Positions 26,808 to 36,470 of a DNA stretch of 64,000 nucleotides are shown in pieces. Location of the stretch: NCBI RefSeq assembly GCF_009380135.2, contig NZ_WHUT02000003.1, positions 345,679 through 409,678 of the forward strand, written 5' to 3'. The stretch's first letter is position 1. Each line of letters opens with the position of its first letter. The notes under the pieces were generated by a model, which did not search any database, was not told the origin of the DNA, and worked only from the letters and a program-made list of their open reading frames with translations. Origin of the DNA: Fertoeibacter niger (GTDB lineage Bacteria; Pseudomonadota; Alphaproteobacteria; Rhodobacterales; Rhodobacteraceae). The translations under genes were made by a program, and so were the position numbers.

Positions 26808-28297
26808 GCGGCCTGCCCCCGGGTCTGGATATGCCCGGCCGCCCGCAGCGCCAGCGCCGCGATGGTCAGCGACGGGTTGACCGCCGCCGATGTGGGCAGC
26901 ACCGACGCATCGACGATATAGAGGTTGTCCAGATCATGCGCGCGCAGGTTCACATCCACCACTGATGTGGCAGGGTCTGCCCCCATGCGCGCCGTGCCAC
27001 ATTGGTGGCTGGGCTTCGATTTGGGAAAGCCGCGCGACAGAACGATGGGCCAGCCCGCCCGGCGCATCGCGGCCTTCAGCCGTTTCACCAGCAGATCATG
27101 CGCGGCCACATTGGTGCGCTTCCAGTCCAGCACCACACCCCCTTTGCGCCACAGCACGCGCGAGGCGGGGTCGGGCAGATCTTCCGACATGGCCATGATG
27201 TGAATCGAATGCTCTGCCACATGATGCGCCAGCCAAAGCGGCATCCCCGCCTCGCCCGCCAGTATCGGGCCGGTAATGCGCCCCAGCATCTGCACATTGC
27301 CCAAAGGCTCGCCCTTCGGTCCGCCAGTCAGATACCAGTCGTTGAACTGGATGGTTTTTTCATAAACCGTCCGGTTCCGCCGCAAAGGGTTATAGGCCAC
27401 CATGCCGGTCAGATTGTGGTTCATGAAATTGCGCCCCACCTGATCGGACCGGTTGGCCAGCCCGGTAGGGTGATCGGCATTGGCCGAGGCCAGCAGCAGC
27501 GCGGCCGACATGACGGCCCCGGCACAAAGGCAGACAACAGGCGCGTGGATCACCGTCCGCGCACCGCCATGATCCACCTCAACCCCCGTCACCCGGCGGC
27601 CTGCCGATTGCAGGGCCACAACCTTTGCCCCCGTCATCAGCGTGACATTCGGGTGGCGCAGCGCCTCGGCCAGCGCGCAGTTTTCGGCATCCGACTTGGC
27701 CCCGGTGGTGTCGGGAAAGGCATCCCAGCCGGTTCTGGCACGGGCCAGCCAGCGGTCGATATCCACGCCCAAGGGCAGCGACGACACATGCAGCCCCTGC
27801 GCCGCAAAGGCCCGGCGCAGGGTGGCGATGTCGGGTTCATCCGGCACGGGGGGAAAAGAATAGGGCGCGGAATGCGGGGGTTCGGTGGGGTCGCCCCCCA
27901 GATCACCCCGCACGCGATACAGCGCCTCCGCCCGGCTGTAGAACGGCTCCAGCACGTCATAGCTGATCGGCCAGCCGGGTGTGGTTCCTGCGATATGCCG
28001 CAGCGGGCTGAAATCCTCGGCGCGGTAGCGCAGCAGCACGGCCCCGTAGAACTTGGTATTGCCGCCGACAAAGGCATAATTGCCGGGGCTGAAGGGCTGG
28101 CCCTTGGCATCATGCCAGACCTCGGCCGGTTTGAAATGGCCGCGCTGAAAGATCGCTGCCGGATCGCGCGCTTCGGCACTGTCGGCCAGCCGCGCGCCCC
28201 GTTCCAGGATCAGCACGCGCCGCCCCGAGGCCGCAAGCCCCGCCGCCAGCGTGGCCCCGCCCATGCCTGAACCGATGATGATGACGTCAGGTTGCAT
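26804..28297 (-). CDS. Second GMC-family oxidoreductase (sugar-dehydrogenase-like)
   Basis: 497 residues. FAD motif IIGSGMGGATLAAGLAASG (about 6-24), NTKFYGAVLLRYR, HQCGTARMGADPATSVVD and SVLPTSAAVNPSLTIAALAL at the C-terminus. This layout is nearer to the gluconate 2-dehydrogenase/pyranose-oxidising GMC branch than to choline dehydrogenase. No subunit III or cytochrome subunit gene adjoins it. Its start overlaps the ABC ATPase stop by one base (TAATG). Confidence 0.85.
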   Translation of the reverse strand: MQPDVIIIGSGMGGATLAAGLAASGRRVLILERGARLADSAEARDPAAIFQRGHFKPAEVWHDAKGQPFSPGNYAFVGGNTKFYGAVLLRYRAEDFSPLRHIAGTTPGWPISYDVLEPFYSRAEALYRVRGDLGGDPTEPPHSAPYSFPPVPDEPDIATLRRAFAAQGLHVSSLPLGVDIDRWLARARTGWDAFPDTTGAKSDAENCALAEALRHPNVTLMTGAKVVALQSAGRRVTGVEVDHGGARTVIHAPVVCLCAGAVMSAALLLASANADHPTGLANRSDQVGRNFMNHNLTGMVAYNPLRRNRTVYEKTIQFNDWYLTGGPKGEPLGNVQMLGRITGPILAGEAGMPLWLAHHVAEHSIHIMAMSEDLPDPASRVLWRKGGVVLDWKRTNVAAHDLLVKRLKAAMRRAGWPIVLSRGFPKSKPSHQCGTARMGADPATSVVDVNLRAHDLDNLYIVDASVLPTSAAVNPSLTIAALALRAAGHIQTRGQAA

Positions 28298-29409
28298 TAT
28301 GCCTTTATCCGTTCCTCTGTCTGCGGATCAAAGGCTACGGCCTTTTCCATGTTGACCGCAAAGTCAAACACCTGCCCCGGTTCCACACTGGCATCGGCCC
28401 GCATCCGTGCGATCACATCCTTGCCCGACAGGGTCATGGTCACATAGGTGTCGGACCCTGCCGGTTCGGTCACGCTGACGCGGTTGGTCAGTGGCACGAT
28501 ATTGGCGGATTTGCGGTCGGCGCCTTCGGGGTCTGTGATCGCCTCGGGGCGGATGCCCAGCAGGATCTCGCGCCCTTCCCAGCCCGCCAGATTGGCCTGC
28601 GAAAACGGCAACAGCCGCGCCACACCTTCGGCATCGGCAATCCGGGCATGCGGGCGGCCGCCCTCGACCACCACGCGCGCGGGCAGGATGTTCATCGCGG
28701 GGCTGCCCATGAAGGTGGCGACAAAGATGTTGGCGGGCGTGTCGTAAATCTCTTTCGGGGTGCCAAGCTGCTGCACATAGCCCTTGTTCATCACCGCGAT
28801 GCGGGTCGAAAGGGTCATCGCCTCGATCTGGTCATGGGTCACATAGACGATGGTGGTGCGCAGCTTCTGGTGCAGCTTCTTGATCTCGGTCCGCATGTCC
28901 ACGCGCAGTTTCGCATCAAGGTTCGACAAGGGTTCGTCGAACAGGAACACATCGGGGTTGCGCACCAAAGCGCGGCCCATCGCCACGCGCTGCCGTTGCC
29001 CGCCCGAAAGCTGGCCCGGCTTGCGGTCCACCAGATGATCTATTTGCAACAGCTTGGCCACATCGGCCAGCGCGCGTTCCCGCTCGGGCTTGGGCACGCC
29101 GTGCATTTCCAGCCCGAAGGTCATGTTCTGGCCCACGGTCATGTTGGGGTAAAGCGCGTAGGACTGGAACACCATGGCGATGTTGCGCTTGGACGCATGC
29201 ACGTTGTTCACCACGCGGCCCTTGATCGCGATCTCGCCGCTGGAAATCGCCTCCAGCCCCGCGATCATGTTCAAAAGCGTGGATTTGCCACAGCCCGACG
29301 GGCCGACCAGCACCAGAAATTCGCTTTCCTCGACCGTGATGTCGACATGGTGCAGCACTTCGACATTCCCGTAGGATTTGGTGACATTGCGGATATCCAG
29401 AAATCCCAT
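28297..29409 (-). CDS. Sugar ABC transporter ATP-binding protein (UgpC/MalK type)
   Basis: 370 residues. Walker A GPSGCGKST (about 38-46), Q-loop FQSYALYPNMTVG, signature LSGGQRQRVAMGRALVRNP, Walker B VFLFDEPLSNLDAKLR and H-loop VTHDQIEAMTL. The C-terminal TOBE domain (EILLGIRPEAI) is typical of CUT1 sugar importers. It powers the permease pair encoded just upstream. Confidence 0.95.
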   Translation of the reverse strand: MGFLDIRNVTKSYGNVEVLHHVDITVEESEFLVLVGPSGCGKSTLLNMIAGLEAISSGEIAIKGRVVNNVHASKRNIAMVFQSYALYPNMTVGQNMTFGLEMHGVPKPERERALADVAKLLQIDHLVDRKPGQLSGGQRQRVAMGRALVRNPDVFLFDEPLSNLDAKLRVDMRTEIKKLHQKLRTTIVYVTHDQIEAMTLSTRIAVMNKGYVQQLGTPKEIYDTPANIFVATFMGSPAMNILPARVVVEGGRPHARIADAEGVARLLPFSQANLAGWEGREILLGIRPEAITDPEGADRKSANIVPLTNRVSVTEPAGSDTYVTMTLSGKDVIARMRADASVEPGQVFDFAVNMEKAVAFDPQTEERIKA

Positions 29410-29414
29410 CGGCG

Positions 29415-30293
29415 TTATCCTTTGACAGAGCCGGCCATCAGACCGCGCACGAAGTAGCGGCCTGCGACGATATAGACGAACAGGGTGGGAAGGGCGGCAA
29501 GGATCGCACCGGCGAAATGCACGTTGTATTCCTTCACCCCGGTGGAGGATTGCACCAGATTGTTCAGCGCCACCGTCATCGGCTGCGATGTGCCGCCAAA
29601 GGATGCGCCGAACAGGAAATCATTCCAGATATTCGTGAATTGCCAGATCACGCTGACCACGGCGATGGGCCCCGACACCGGCAGCAGGATGCGCCAGAAG
29701 ATGCGGAAGAACCCCGCGCCATCAATCTGCGCCGCGCGGATCAGCTCGGTCGGAAAGGCGGCATAATAGTTGCGGAAGTAAAGCGTGGTAAAGCCGATGC
29801 CATAGACCACATGCACCAGGATCAGCCCGGGAACCGAGCCCGCCAGCCCCAGCTTGCCCAACACCACCGCCATCGGGATCAGCACGATCTGGAACGGGAT
29901 GAAACAGGAAAACAGCATCAGCCCGAACACCCAGGTATCGCCGCGAAAGCGCCACTTGGTCAGGATATAGCCGTTCAGAGCGCCCACGATGCTGGAGATG
30001 GCCACGGCGGGCACCACCATCAGGATGGAATTCAGGAAATAGGGCTTCAGCCCCGTCGGCTCCACCCCGATCTGGGCGGTGGACCAGGCCGAGGCCCAGG
30101 GGGCCAGCGTCCAGACTTGCGGCAAGGCCATCATGTTGCCGCCGGTGATCTCGGACAGCGGTTTGACCGAATTGATGCCCATCACATACAGCGGCAGCAG
30201 GTAGAACAGCGCGAACAGCAGCAGAACAAGGTAGATGAACACCCGGGTGACGCGGCCCGTCGAAACGGCCGTATCCTGTGCGACGGCAGCCAT
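29415..30293 (-). CDS. Carbohydrate ABC transporter permease 2 (MalG type)
   Basis: 292 residues with six predicted membrane segments; the EAA loop is AAQIDGAGFFRIFWRILLPV. An N-terminal cytosolic stretch MAAVAQDTAVSTG precedes the first helix. The start codon overlaps the upstream permease stop (TGATG), so the two permeases are translationally coupled. A longer open frame runs upstream but is antiparallel noise within the first permease. Confidence 0.92.
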   Translation of the reverse strand: MAAVAQDTAVSTGRVTRVFIYLVLLLFALFYLLPLYVMGINSVKPLSEITGGNMMALPQVWTLAPWASAWSTAQIGVEPTGLKPYFLNSILMVVPAVAISSIVGALNGYILTKWRFRGDTWVFGLMLFSCFIPFQIVLIPMAVVLGKLGLAGSVPGLILVHVVYGIGFTTLYFRNYYAAFPTELIRAAQIDGAGFFRIFWRILLPVSGPIAVVSVIWQFTNIWNDFLFGASFGGTSQPMTVALNNLVQSSTGVKEYNVHFAGAILAALPTLFVYIVAGRYFVRGLMAGSVKG

Positions 30294-31186
30294 CACTTCT
30301 TCTCCTTCAGTTCGGCGTAAAGGTAGGGCACCATGATCGCCGCGATGGTCATCAGCATGATCACCGCCGATGAGGCCCCGATACCCATCTGGTTGCGGGT
30401 GAAGGTGTAGGAATACATGAAGGTAGCAGGCATCTCGGTCGCCCGGCCCGGGCCGCCGCCGGTCAGCGCCACCACAAGATCGTAAGACTTGATCGCAAGG
30501 TGCGACAGGATCACGAAGGCCGACAGGAACGCCGGGCGCAGCAGCGGGATCACGATACGGCGGTAAAGCTGCCAGTTCGACGCGCCGTCGATCTGCGCGG
30601 CCTTGAGGATCTCGTTGTCGATCCCGCGCAGGCCCGCCAGAAACATCGCCATGACAAAGCCCGAGGTCTGCCAGACGGCGGCCAAGACGATGGTGTAGAT
30701 CGCCATGTCGCTGTCCTTGATCCAGGTGAAGGTAAAGCTTTCCCACCCCCACTGGCGCATCACATGCTGCAACCCGATGCCAGGATCGAGAAACCATTTC
30801 CACGCGGTGCCGGTGACGATGAACGACAGAGCCATCGGGTAAAGATAGATCGGCCTGAGCATCCCCTCGCCCCGGATCTTCTGATCCAGAAATATCGCCA
30901 GCATCAGCCCGATGGCGGTGCAGATGACGATGTAAAGGCTGGCAAAGATGGCGATGTTGACGATGGCGGTGTGCCACGCAGGCAGCGCCCACAGCTTTTC
31001 ATAATTCTCGAACCCCACCCAGGTGAAGCGGGGCAGCATCTTTGATCCGGTAAAGGACAGAAAGATGGTGAACAGGATGAAGCCATAGACGAACAGCAGC
31101 GTCACGGCAAAGGACGGGGCCAGCACAAGCTTAGGCAGCCAGTCCTGCAACCGCGTGCGGAAATCGACGGCGCTTGACGCGGCCAT
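30293..31186 (-). CDS. Carbohydrate ABC transporter permease 1 (MalF type)
   Basis: 297 residues with six membrane segments and the EAA loop AAQIDGASNWQLYRRIVIPL. The start at 31186 (MAASSAVDFRTRL) follows AGGAAGGGG. It is downstream of the solute-binding protein, from which it is separated by 119 bp holding a strong hairpin. Confidence 0.92.
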   Translation of the reverse strand: MAASSAVDFRTRLQDWLPKLVLAPSFAVTLLFVYGFILFTIFLSFTGSKMLPRFTWVGFENYEKLWALPAWHTAIVNIAIFASLYIVICTAIGLMLAIFLDQKIRGEGMLRPIYLYPMALSFIVTGTAWKWFLDPGIGLQHVMRQWGWESFTFTWIKDSDMAIYTIVLAAVWQTSGFVMAMFLAGLRGIDNEILKAAQIDGASNWQLYRRIVIPLLRPAFLSAFVILSHLAIKSYDLVVALTGGGPGRATEMPATFMYSYTFTRNQMGIGASSAVIMLMTIAAIMVPYLYAELKEKK

Positions 31187-31272
31187 GGCATGCCCCTTCC
31201 TGCCGCCCTGGATGCGGCACACGTTTTCGGAAACCTTTGCAAGTTCCTTCGCAGGAAGTTGCGTCGCGGGTC

Positions 31273-31298
31273 CGGGGGGTGGCGCGAACCACCCCCCG
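31273..31298 (-). promoter_or_regulatory. Intra-operon hairpin after the solute-binding protein gene
   Basis: A 10-bp stem (CGGGGGGTGG / CCACCCCCCG, loop CGCGAA) directly follows the binding-protein stop. There is no T tract on the minus strand. Such stems commonly protect the 3' end of the binding-protein mRNA, so that this component is made in excess of the permeases. Confidence 0.55.
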
Positions 31299-31305
31299 CC
31301 GTTGA

Positions 31306-32559
31306 TTACTGCGCGGCGGCGACAGCCTCGGCCAGCGCGGCAGCAGCGGTAGCGCCATCGGCATATTCGCCGTTGAAGGCCGCGGTGATCACGTCATAGG
31401 TCGCGTTCTTGACCGAGGCCGGGGCGGCATGGCCATGCGCCATGGAGCCGAAAAGCGAGCCTGCCGTGTTCGCCTCGGCCAGATCGGCCATGGCCTTTTT
31501 GCCGCAATCGTCGAAGGCGTCGTTCGGCACATCGGTGCGGGCCGGGGCTGAGCCCTTGACCACGTTGAACGCCGACTGGAACACCGGGTTCATGATGGCC
31601 GAGGCCATGGCGCCCTGTGCCGCCTGCGCGCCCTCACCCTCGACCCCGAACATCGCGAACTGGTCAGAGTTGAAGGTGACAGAGCCTTGCGTGCCGGGGA
31701 AGCGGATGCAGACGAAATCGGTGCCCGGCACTTTGCCCGCCTTGATGAATTCGCCCTTGGCCCAGTCGCCCATCATCTGCATCCCCGCCTCGCCGTTGAT
31801 CACCATGGCCGAAGCCAGGTTCCAGTCACGGCCCGAGAAGTTGGCATCGACATAGGTGCTCAGCGTGATCAGCCGGTTGAAGGCTTCGGCCATCTGTTCG
31901 CCGCCCAGCGTTGCCGGATCAAGGTCGATGAAGGCGGCCTTGTAGAAATCATTGCCCATGCCCAGCACGATGCCGTCAAACACCGTGGCATCCTGCCAGG
32001 CCTGCCCGCCATGGCCCAGCGGCGTGATGCCATTGGCCTTCATCGCGTCCAGCACGGCCACCAGTTCTTCCCAGCTCTCGGGGGCCTTGCCGCCTGCCGC
32101 ATCCAGTGCGGCCTTGTTGATCCAGACCCAGTTGGTCGAATGCACGTTCACGGGCGCGGCGATCCACTTGCCGTCATGCTTGGAGAACCCCTGCAAAGCG
32201 GCGGGCACCACGGCATCCCAGCCTTCGGCAGCGGCGACTTCGGTCAGATCGCCCAGCGCATCCTCGCCCGCCCAGTCCAGAATGTCGAAGCCCAGCATCT
32301 GCACCGCCGTGGGCGGATCGCCCGCTGTCACCCGGGCGCGCAGCGCGGTCATCGCCGCCTCACCGCCGCCACCAGCCACCGGCATGTCCACCCAACCGAT
32401 CGACTTGGTGGCCAGATCATCCTTCAGCACGTTCAGCGCCGCAGCCTCGCCGCCACTGGTCCACCAGTGCAGCACTTCCACATCCTCGGCCACAGCCATG
32501 CCCGTCGAGGCCAGCAGCGCCGCGATCACCGTCATTTTACGCCCGAATACACCACGCAT
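31306..32559 (-). CDS. ABC transporter sugar-binding protein (glucose/mannose type)
   Basis: 417 residues, signal peptide cleaved near residue 24 (MAVA-ED). The mature protein opens with [20 protein letters not shown] and contains [20 protein letters not shown], as in glucose/mannose-binding proteins such as GtsA. This suggests a hexose or hexose-like ligand. The C-terminus is Ala-rich. GGGAGG lies 8 bases before the ATG. Confidence 0.9.
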   Translation of the reverse strand: MRGVFGRKMTVIAALLASTGMAVAEDVEVLHWWTSGGEAAALNVLKDDLATKSIGWVDMPVAGGGGEAAMTALRARVTAGDPPTAVQMLGFDILDWAGEDALGDLTEVAAAEGWDAVVPAALQGFSKHDGKWIAAPVNVHSTNWVWINKAALDAAGGKAPESWEELVAVLDAMKANGITPLGHGGQAWQDATVFDGIVLGMGNDFYKAAFIDLDPATLGGEQMAEAFNRLITLSTYVDANFSGRDWNLASAMVINGEAGMQMMGDWAKGEFIKAGKVPGTDFVCIRFPGTQGSVTFNSDQFAMFGVEGEGAQAAQGAMASAIMNPVFQSAFNVVKGSAPARTDVPNDAFDDCGKKAMADLAEANTAGSLFGSMAHGHAAPASVKNATYDVITAAFNGEYADGATAAAALAEAVAAAQ

Positions 32560-32610
32560 AAGATCATCCTCCCGATGTTTGCGTTGTTCGTTCTCCTCCC
32601 CGACGAACCG

Positions 32611-34131
32611 TCAGGGGCCGTTTACCCAAGGCGTCCTTGTGCGGCCCACCCGCATGACAAGGGATTTCACCTCAAGGAATTCCTCCAACCCGTAGCGGCC
32701 CAGCTCGCGCCCCTGCCCCGATTGTTTCATGCCGCCAAATGTCACTTCGGGGAAACCGTCCATCCAGGTGTTCGTCCAGACCGTTCCGGCCTGCGCGGCG
32801 CGGGCAAAGGCCAGACAGGTGTGGATGTTCTCGCTCCACACACCGGCGCTGAGGCCATAGGTGGCGTCATTGGTCAGGGCAATCGCCTCGTCCAGCGTGC
32901 GGAAGGTCAACACCGTCAGCACGGGGCCGAACACCTCGTCCCGCGCGATGGCCATGCCGGGCGTCACGCCACGGATCACGCTGGGCTGGTAGAATTGCGG
33001 CCCAAGCCCCGGCACGGCCAGCGCCGCGCCGCCCAGCACCACCGATGCGCCTTCGGCCACGGCAGCCTGCACGGCGGCGTCGATCTTCGCCGCGTGTTCG
33101 GGGGTCACGATGGCCCCCACCTGCGTTGCGGGGTCCAGCGGGTCGCCAAAGGCCACGCGGCGCGACAGGGCCACCACCCGCGCCACGAAATCATCGGCGA
33201 TATCCTCATGCACGATGATCCGGCTGCCCGCGTTGCAGCACTGGCCCGCGTTGAAATAGGTGCCGAAGGTCACGGCATCGGCGGCGCTGGCAAGATCGGC
33301 ATCGGGAAAGATCACCTGCGGGTTCTTGCCGCCCAGTTCCAGCGCCACCTTTTTCAGCGTATCGCCCGCCGTGCGGGTGATCTGCTTGCCCACGGCGGTG
33401 GAGCCCGTGAATGTCACCATATCCACTTGGCTGTGCGCCGTCAGCACCGCTCCAACCGTCTGGCCATAGCCCAGCACCACATTCACCACCCCGGCGGGCA
33501 GCCCCGCCTGTGCCAGCAGATCGCACAGCATCACGGTGGTAGAGGGCGTCATTTCCGACGGTTTCACCACGCAGGTGCAGCCGGCGGCCAGCGCAAAGGG
33601 CAGCTTCTGGCCCAGTATCCAGAACGGAAAGTTCCATGGCGTGATGATGGAAACGACGCCGATGGGTTCTTTCAGCACCACGGCCAGCATATCCTCGCCC
33701 AGCGCATTGTGGCTGTCGCCCTGCACGGTCCGGGCCAGCGCGGCCGCATAGCGCCAGAGGTCAGCAGCACCGGCAACCTCGCCCCGCGCCTGCGAAATCG
33801 GCTTGCCGGTTTCCAGCGTCTCGATCAGCGCGAAATCATCGACATTCGCCTCGATCAGATCGGCCACACGCAGCAGCACCGCAGCGCGGGCCCTGCCCGA
33901 AAGGCGGCTCCAGCGGCCATCGTCAAAGGCGGCGCGGGCGGCGGCAATCGCAGCCTCGGCATCGGCGGCGGTGCCATCGGCCGAGCGGCTGACCAGCACG
34001 CCATGCGCCGGGGACAGCCGGTCAATCGTATCGCCCGCGCTGTCCACCCAGGCCCCTGCGATATAGTGGCGGTTCTGCCGGGGCGCGGGAAGGGCGGTGC
34101 CGGTGGCGGCGATGATGGTCAGGTCTTGCAT
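32611..34131 (-). CDS. NAD(P)-dependent aldehyde dehydrogenase
   Basis: 506 residues. NAD-binding PWNFPFWILGQKLPFALAAG, catalytic Glu in LELGGKNPQVIF and catalytic Cys in FNAGQCCNAGSRI (second Cys of the pair as usual in the family). It would oxidise the aldehyde made by a GMC dehydrogenase of the same operon to a carboxylate. It lies 3 bp from the enoyl-CoA hydratase and 51 bp before the binding-protein start. Confidence 0.93.
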   Translation of the reverse strand: MQDLTIIAATGTALPAPRQNRHYIAGAWVDSAGDTIDRLSPAHGVLVSRSADGTAADAEAAIAAARAAFDDGRWSRLSGRARAAVLLRVADLIEANVDDFALIETLETGKPISQARGEVAGAADLWRYAAALARTVQGDSHNALGEDMLAVVLKEPIGVVSIITPWNFPFWILGQKLPFALAAGCTCVVKPSEMTPSTTVMLCDLLAQAGLPAGVVNVVLGYGQTVGAVLTAHSQVDMVTFTGSTAVGKQITRTAGDTLKKVALELGGKNPQVIFPDADLASAADAVTFGTYFNAGQCCNAGSRIIVHEDIADDFVARVVALSRRVAFGDPLDPATQVGAIVTPEHAAKIDAAVQAAVAEGASVVLGGAALAVPGLGPQFYQPSVIRGVTPGMAIARDEVFGPVLTVLTFRTLDEAIALTNDATYGLSAGVWSENIHTCLAFARAAQAGTVWTNTWMDGFPEVTFGGMKQSGQGRELGRYGLEEFLEVKSLVMRVGRTRTPWVNGP

Positions 34132-34134
34132 GGC

Positions 34135-34902
34135 TCAGCTTCCGGAAAATGCGGGTTTGCGCTTGGCGCGAAAGGCGGCCACGCCCTCGGCGCGGTCATC
34201 GCTGGCGGCAATGGCGGCGCTGCCCAGCGCCTCGATCATCGCGGCGCTGTCTTCGTTCACGGCGGCGTGGATCATGGCCTTTGCGGTCTCGACCGCGCGG
34301 GGCGACAGGGCGCAGACCCGCGCGGCCATGTCGGTGGCGGTGGCGCGTGGGTCATCCGACACTTCGGCGGCAAAGCCGATGGCAAGGCAGCGGTCCGCCC
34401 CGACCCGGCGGCCAAACAGCGCCATGTCCTTCAGCACCGGCTCCGGGATCAGCCGGGCCAGCCGCTGCGTGCCAGACCAGCCGGGCACGATGCCGATGCC
34501 GGTTTCGGGCAGGCCGATGGTGGCCTTCGGCCCCATCACCCGCAGATCGCAGGCGGCGGCCAGTTCCAGCCCGCCGCCCAGCGCATGCGCCTCCAGCACC
34601 GCGATGGTGGGCCGGGCCAGCCGCGCCAGCCGGTCAAAGATGCGGTGCCCGCCGCGCACCCAGTGGCGGGCAAATTCGGCGGGGCTCAGGTCGCCCCAGC
34701 CGTCAATATCGGCACCCGAGCAAAAGGCCCGCGCCGGTTCGGCCGTGACCAGAACACAGGCGATGTCGGGGTTCTTTTCGATCATGTCCAGATGCCCGGC
34801 CAGTTGGCCCAGCATGGTGACGGTGAAGGCGTTCAGCCGCGCCGGGTTGTCCAGCCGCAGTTCGGCCACCCGGCCCGCGATATGCAGGTGAACGGCGCTC
34901 AT
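34135..34902 (-). CDS. Enoyl-CoA hydratase/isomerase family protein
   Basis: 255 residues, crotonase fold. ARAFCSGADIDG (oxyanion-hole loop, about residues 58-69) and EAHALGGGLELAAACDLRV (about 97-115) are present. One catalytic Glu position is occupied (PETGIGIVPGWSGTQRL). It overlaps the CoA-transferase stop by ATGA, implying coupled action on the same CoA thioester. Hydratase versus isomerase or hydrolase cannot be told from sequence. Confidence 0.87.
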   Translation of the reverse strand: MSAVHLHIAGRVAELRLDNPARLNAFTVTMLGQLAGHLDMIEKNPDIACVLVTAEPARAFCSGADIDGWGDLSPAEFARHWVRGGHRIFDRLARLARPTIAVLEAHALGGGLELAAACDLRVMGPKATIGLPETGIGIVPGWSGTQRLARLIPEPVLKDMALFGRRVGADRCLAIGFAAEVSDDPRATATDMAARVCALSPRAVETAKAMIHAAVNEDSAAMIEALGSAAIAASDDRAEGVAAFRAKRKPAFSGS

Positions 34903-36470
34903 GGTTGCCACCCCATCGGGCCGGTCGCCAGCAGAGACAGCGGCATCTGCACGGCATCACCCGCCACGCGCACCCGGCCCTGGCTGGCCGCCACGATGTC
35001 GCGGTCAGGGTTGATGCCCGGCATGATCTCGGTCGCGACAAGGCCCCCGGCATCCAGACGCATAACGCAGCGTTCGGTGACATAGATTACATCCTGCCCC
35101 TGCGCCCGCCCCCGCTGACCCGAGAAGGTGACATGTTCCACCGCATCGACCATCTTTGTGAACTTGCCCGGGGCTTCCACCGTGATGCCGGTTTCCGACA
35201 GTGCGATCTTCGCCCCGGCCTCGAACCACCCGGCAAAGACGATCTTTTTCGCATGCGAGGTGATATCGACAAACCCGCCGCAACCCGCCGTCAGATAGGG
35301 TTTCTTGCCCAGTTTCGAGACGTTGACGTTGCCTTCGACATCCACCTCCATGAACGACAGGAACGACACGTCGAACCCCGCACCCTGAAAATAGATGAAC
35401 TGCTGCGGCGAGGGCATGAAGCCCCAGGCGTTTGACGCGCAGCCAAAGGCAAAGCCGGTCAGCGGCATGCCCCCCACGGCACCCTGCTCGATGGCCCATG
35501 TGACTGCCTCGGGATGGCCCTCCTCCAGCAGGATGCGCGGCACCATGGCCGAGATGCCAAAGCCCAGATTGGCCGTCATGCCGCCGCGCAATTCCATCGC
35601 GGCGCGGCGGGCGATCACCTTTTCCACCCCATGTTCAGCCAGTGCAAAGCTGGACCATGGCCGGATGACCTGCCCCGAAATCGCCGGGTCATAGGGGGTT
35701 TCGCAGGTCTGTTTCTGGTCGGGATCAATCACGATCAGATCCACCAGATGCCCGGGCACCCGCACGTCATGCGGGCGCAGACTGCCCGCCGCCGTTACCC
35801 GGCTGACCTGTGCGATCACCAGACCGCCGTGGTTGCGCACGCAGATCGCCTGCTCCATCCCGCCCAGATAGGCGCCTTCGTGTTCATAGGTCAGGTTGCC
35901 GCGTTCATCCGCCGTGGTGGCGCGCAGGATGCAGACATCCGGCACGATGTTGGGGAAATGCAGCCATGTGTCGCCCGCGAATTCCACCCGTTTCACAATC
36001 GGCTCTGCCGCCGCGCGGTCGTTCATCGCGCAGCCCTGCCGGATGGGGTCGGCGAATGTATCCATCCCCACCTTGGTCAGCACGCCGGGCCGCCGGGCTG
36101 CCGCCTCGCGGTGCATGTCGAACAGGATGCCCGAGGGCACGTTCCACGCCGCCACGCGGTTTTCCACGATCATGCGCCAGATGTCGGGCATCGGCAGGCT
36201 GGACGGGCCCGAGGGGTAAGACCCCGCCAGCACCCGCGCCAGAAGCCCGTCCTGCGCCAGATGATCCATGCCCGGCACGCCATACATGTCGCCCGCCGCA
36301 ATCGGGTGCAGCGAGGTGATGCCGCGCGGATGACCCTCTGCACGGAAACGTTCGCCCAAGGCCCGCAGCACCAGATCGGGGCAGCCCAGCGCGGATGAGG
36401 ATGACACCGTGATCACCGCGCCGTCGCCGATGCGCGCCACAGCCGCTGCGGGGGAAACAACCTTGCTCAT
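34899..36470 (-). CDS. Acyl-CoA:acetate/3-ketoacid CoA-transferase, fused alpha and beta
   Basis: 523 residues, the single-chain YdiF/Pct type. N-terminal SSSALGCPDLVLRALGERF, AYLGGMEQAICVRNHGGLVI and the active-site Glu in VTWAIEQGAVGGMPLTG; C-terminal AGWFEAGAKIALSETG. It would activate a carboxylic acid made by the aldehyde dehydrogenase, feeding the hydratase. Start and stop overlap both neighbours by ATGA. Confidence 0.92.
   Translation of the reverse strand: MSKVVSPAAAVARIGDGAVITVSSSSALGCPDLVLRALGERFRAEGHPRGITSLHPIAAGDMYGVPGMDHLAQDGLLARVLAGSYPSGPSSLPMPDIWRMIVENRVAAWNVPSGILFDMHREAAARRPGVLTKVGMDTFADPIRQGCAMNDRAAAEPIVKRVEFAGDTWLHFPNIVPDVCILRATTADERGNLTYEHEGAYLGGMEQAICVRNHGGLVIAQVSRVTAAGSLRPHDVRVPGHLVDLIVIDPDQKQTCETPYDPAISGQVIRPWSSFALAEHGVEKVIARRAAMELRGGMTANLGFGISAMVPRILLEEGHPEAVTWAIEQGAVGGMPLTGFAFGCASNAWGFMPSPQQFIYFQGAGFDVSFLSFMEVDVEGNVNVSKLGKKPYLTAGCGGFVDITSHAKKIVFAGWFEAGAKIALSETGITVEAPGKFTKMVDAVEHVTFSGQRGRAQGQDVIYVTERCVMRLDAGGLVATEIMPGINPDRDIVAASQGRVRVAGDAVQMPLSLLATGPMGWQP

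Noticed and set aside
29415..30992. A longer minus-strand frame extending permease 2 upstream into permease 1
   Set aside because: The N-terminal part is out of frame with permease 1 and not membrane-like. The real start overlaps the permease 1 stop at 30293.
31219..31247. Another ECF-like element (GGAACTT on the minus strand) before permease 1
   Set aside because: Inside an operon, spacing to the nearest CGT is 17 bp, and it lies within an imperfect inverted repeat; chance is as likely.
31687..35085. A plus-strand open frame of 1132 codons covering the binding-protein, aldehyde dehydrogenase and hydratase genes
   Set aside because: It is the antisense shadow of three clear minus-strand genes in high-GC DNA. 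The translation is Arg/His/Gly-rich with no domain pattern.
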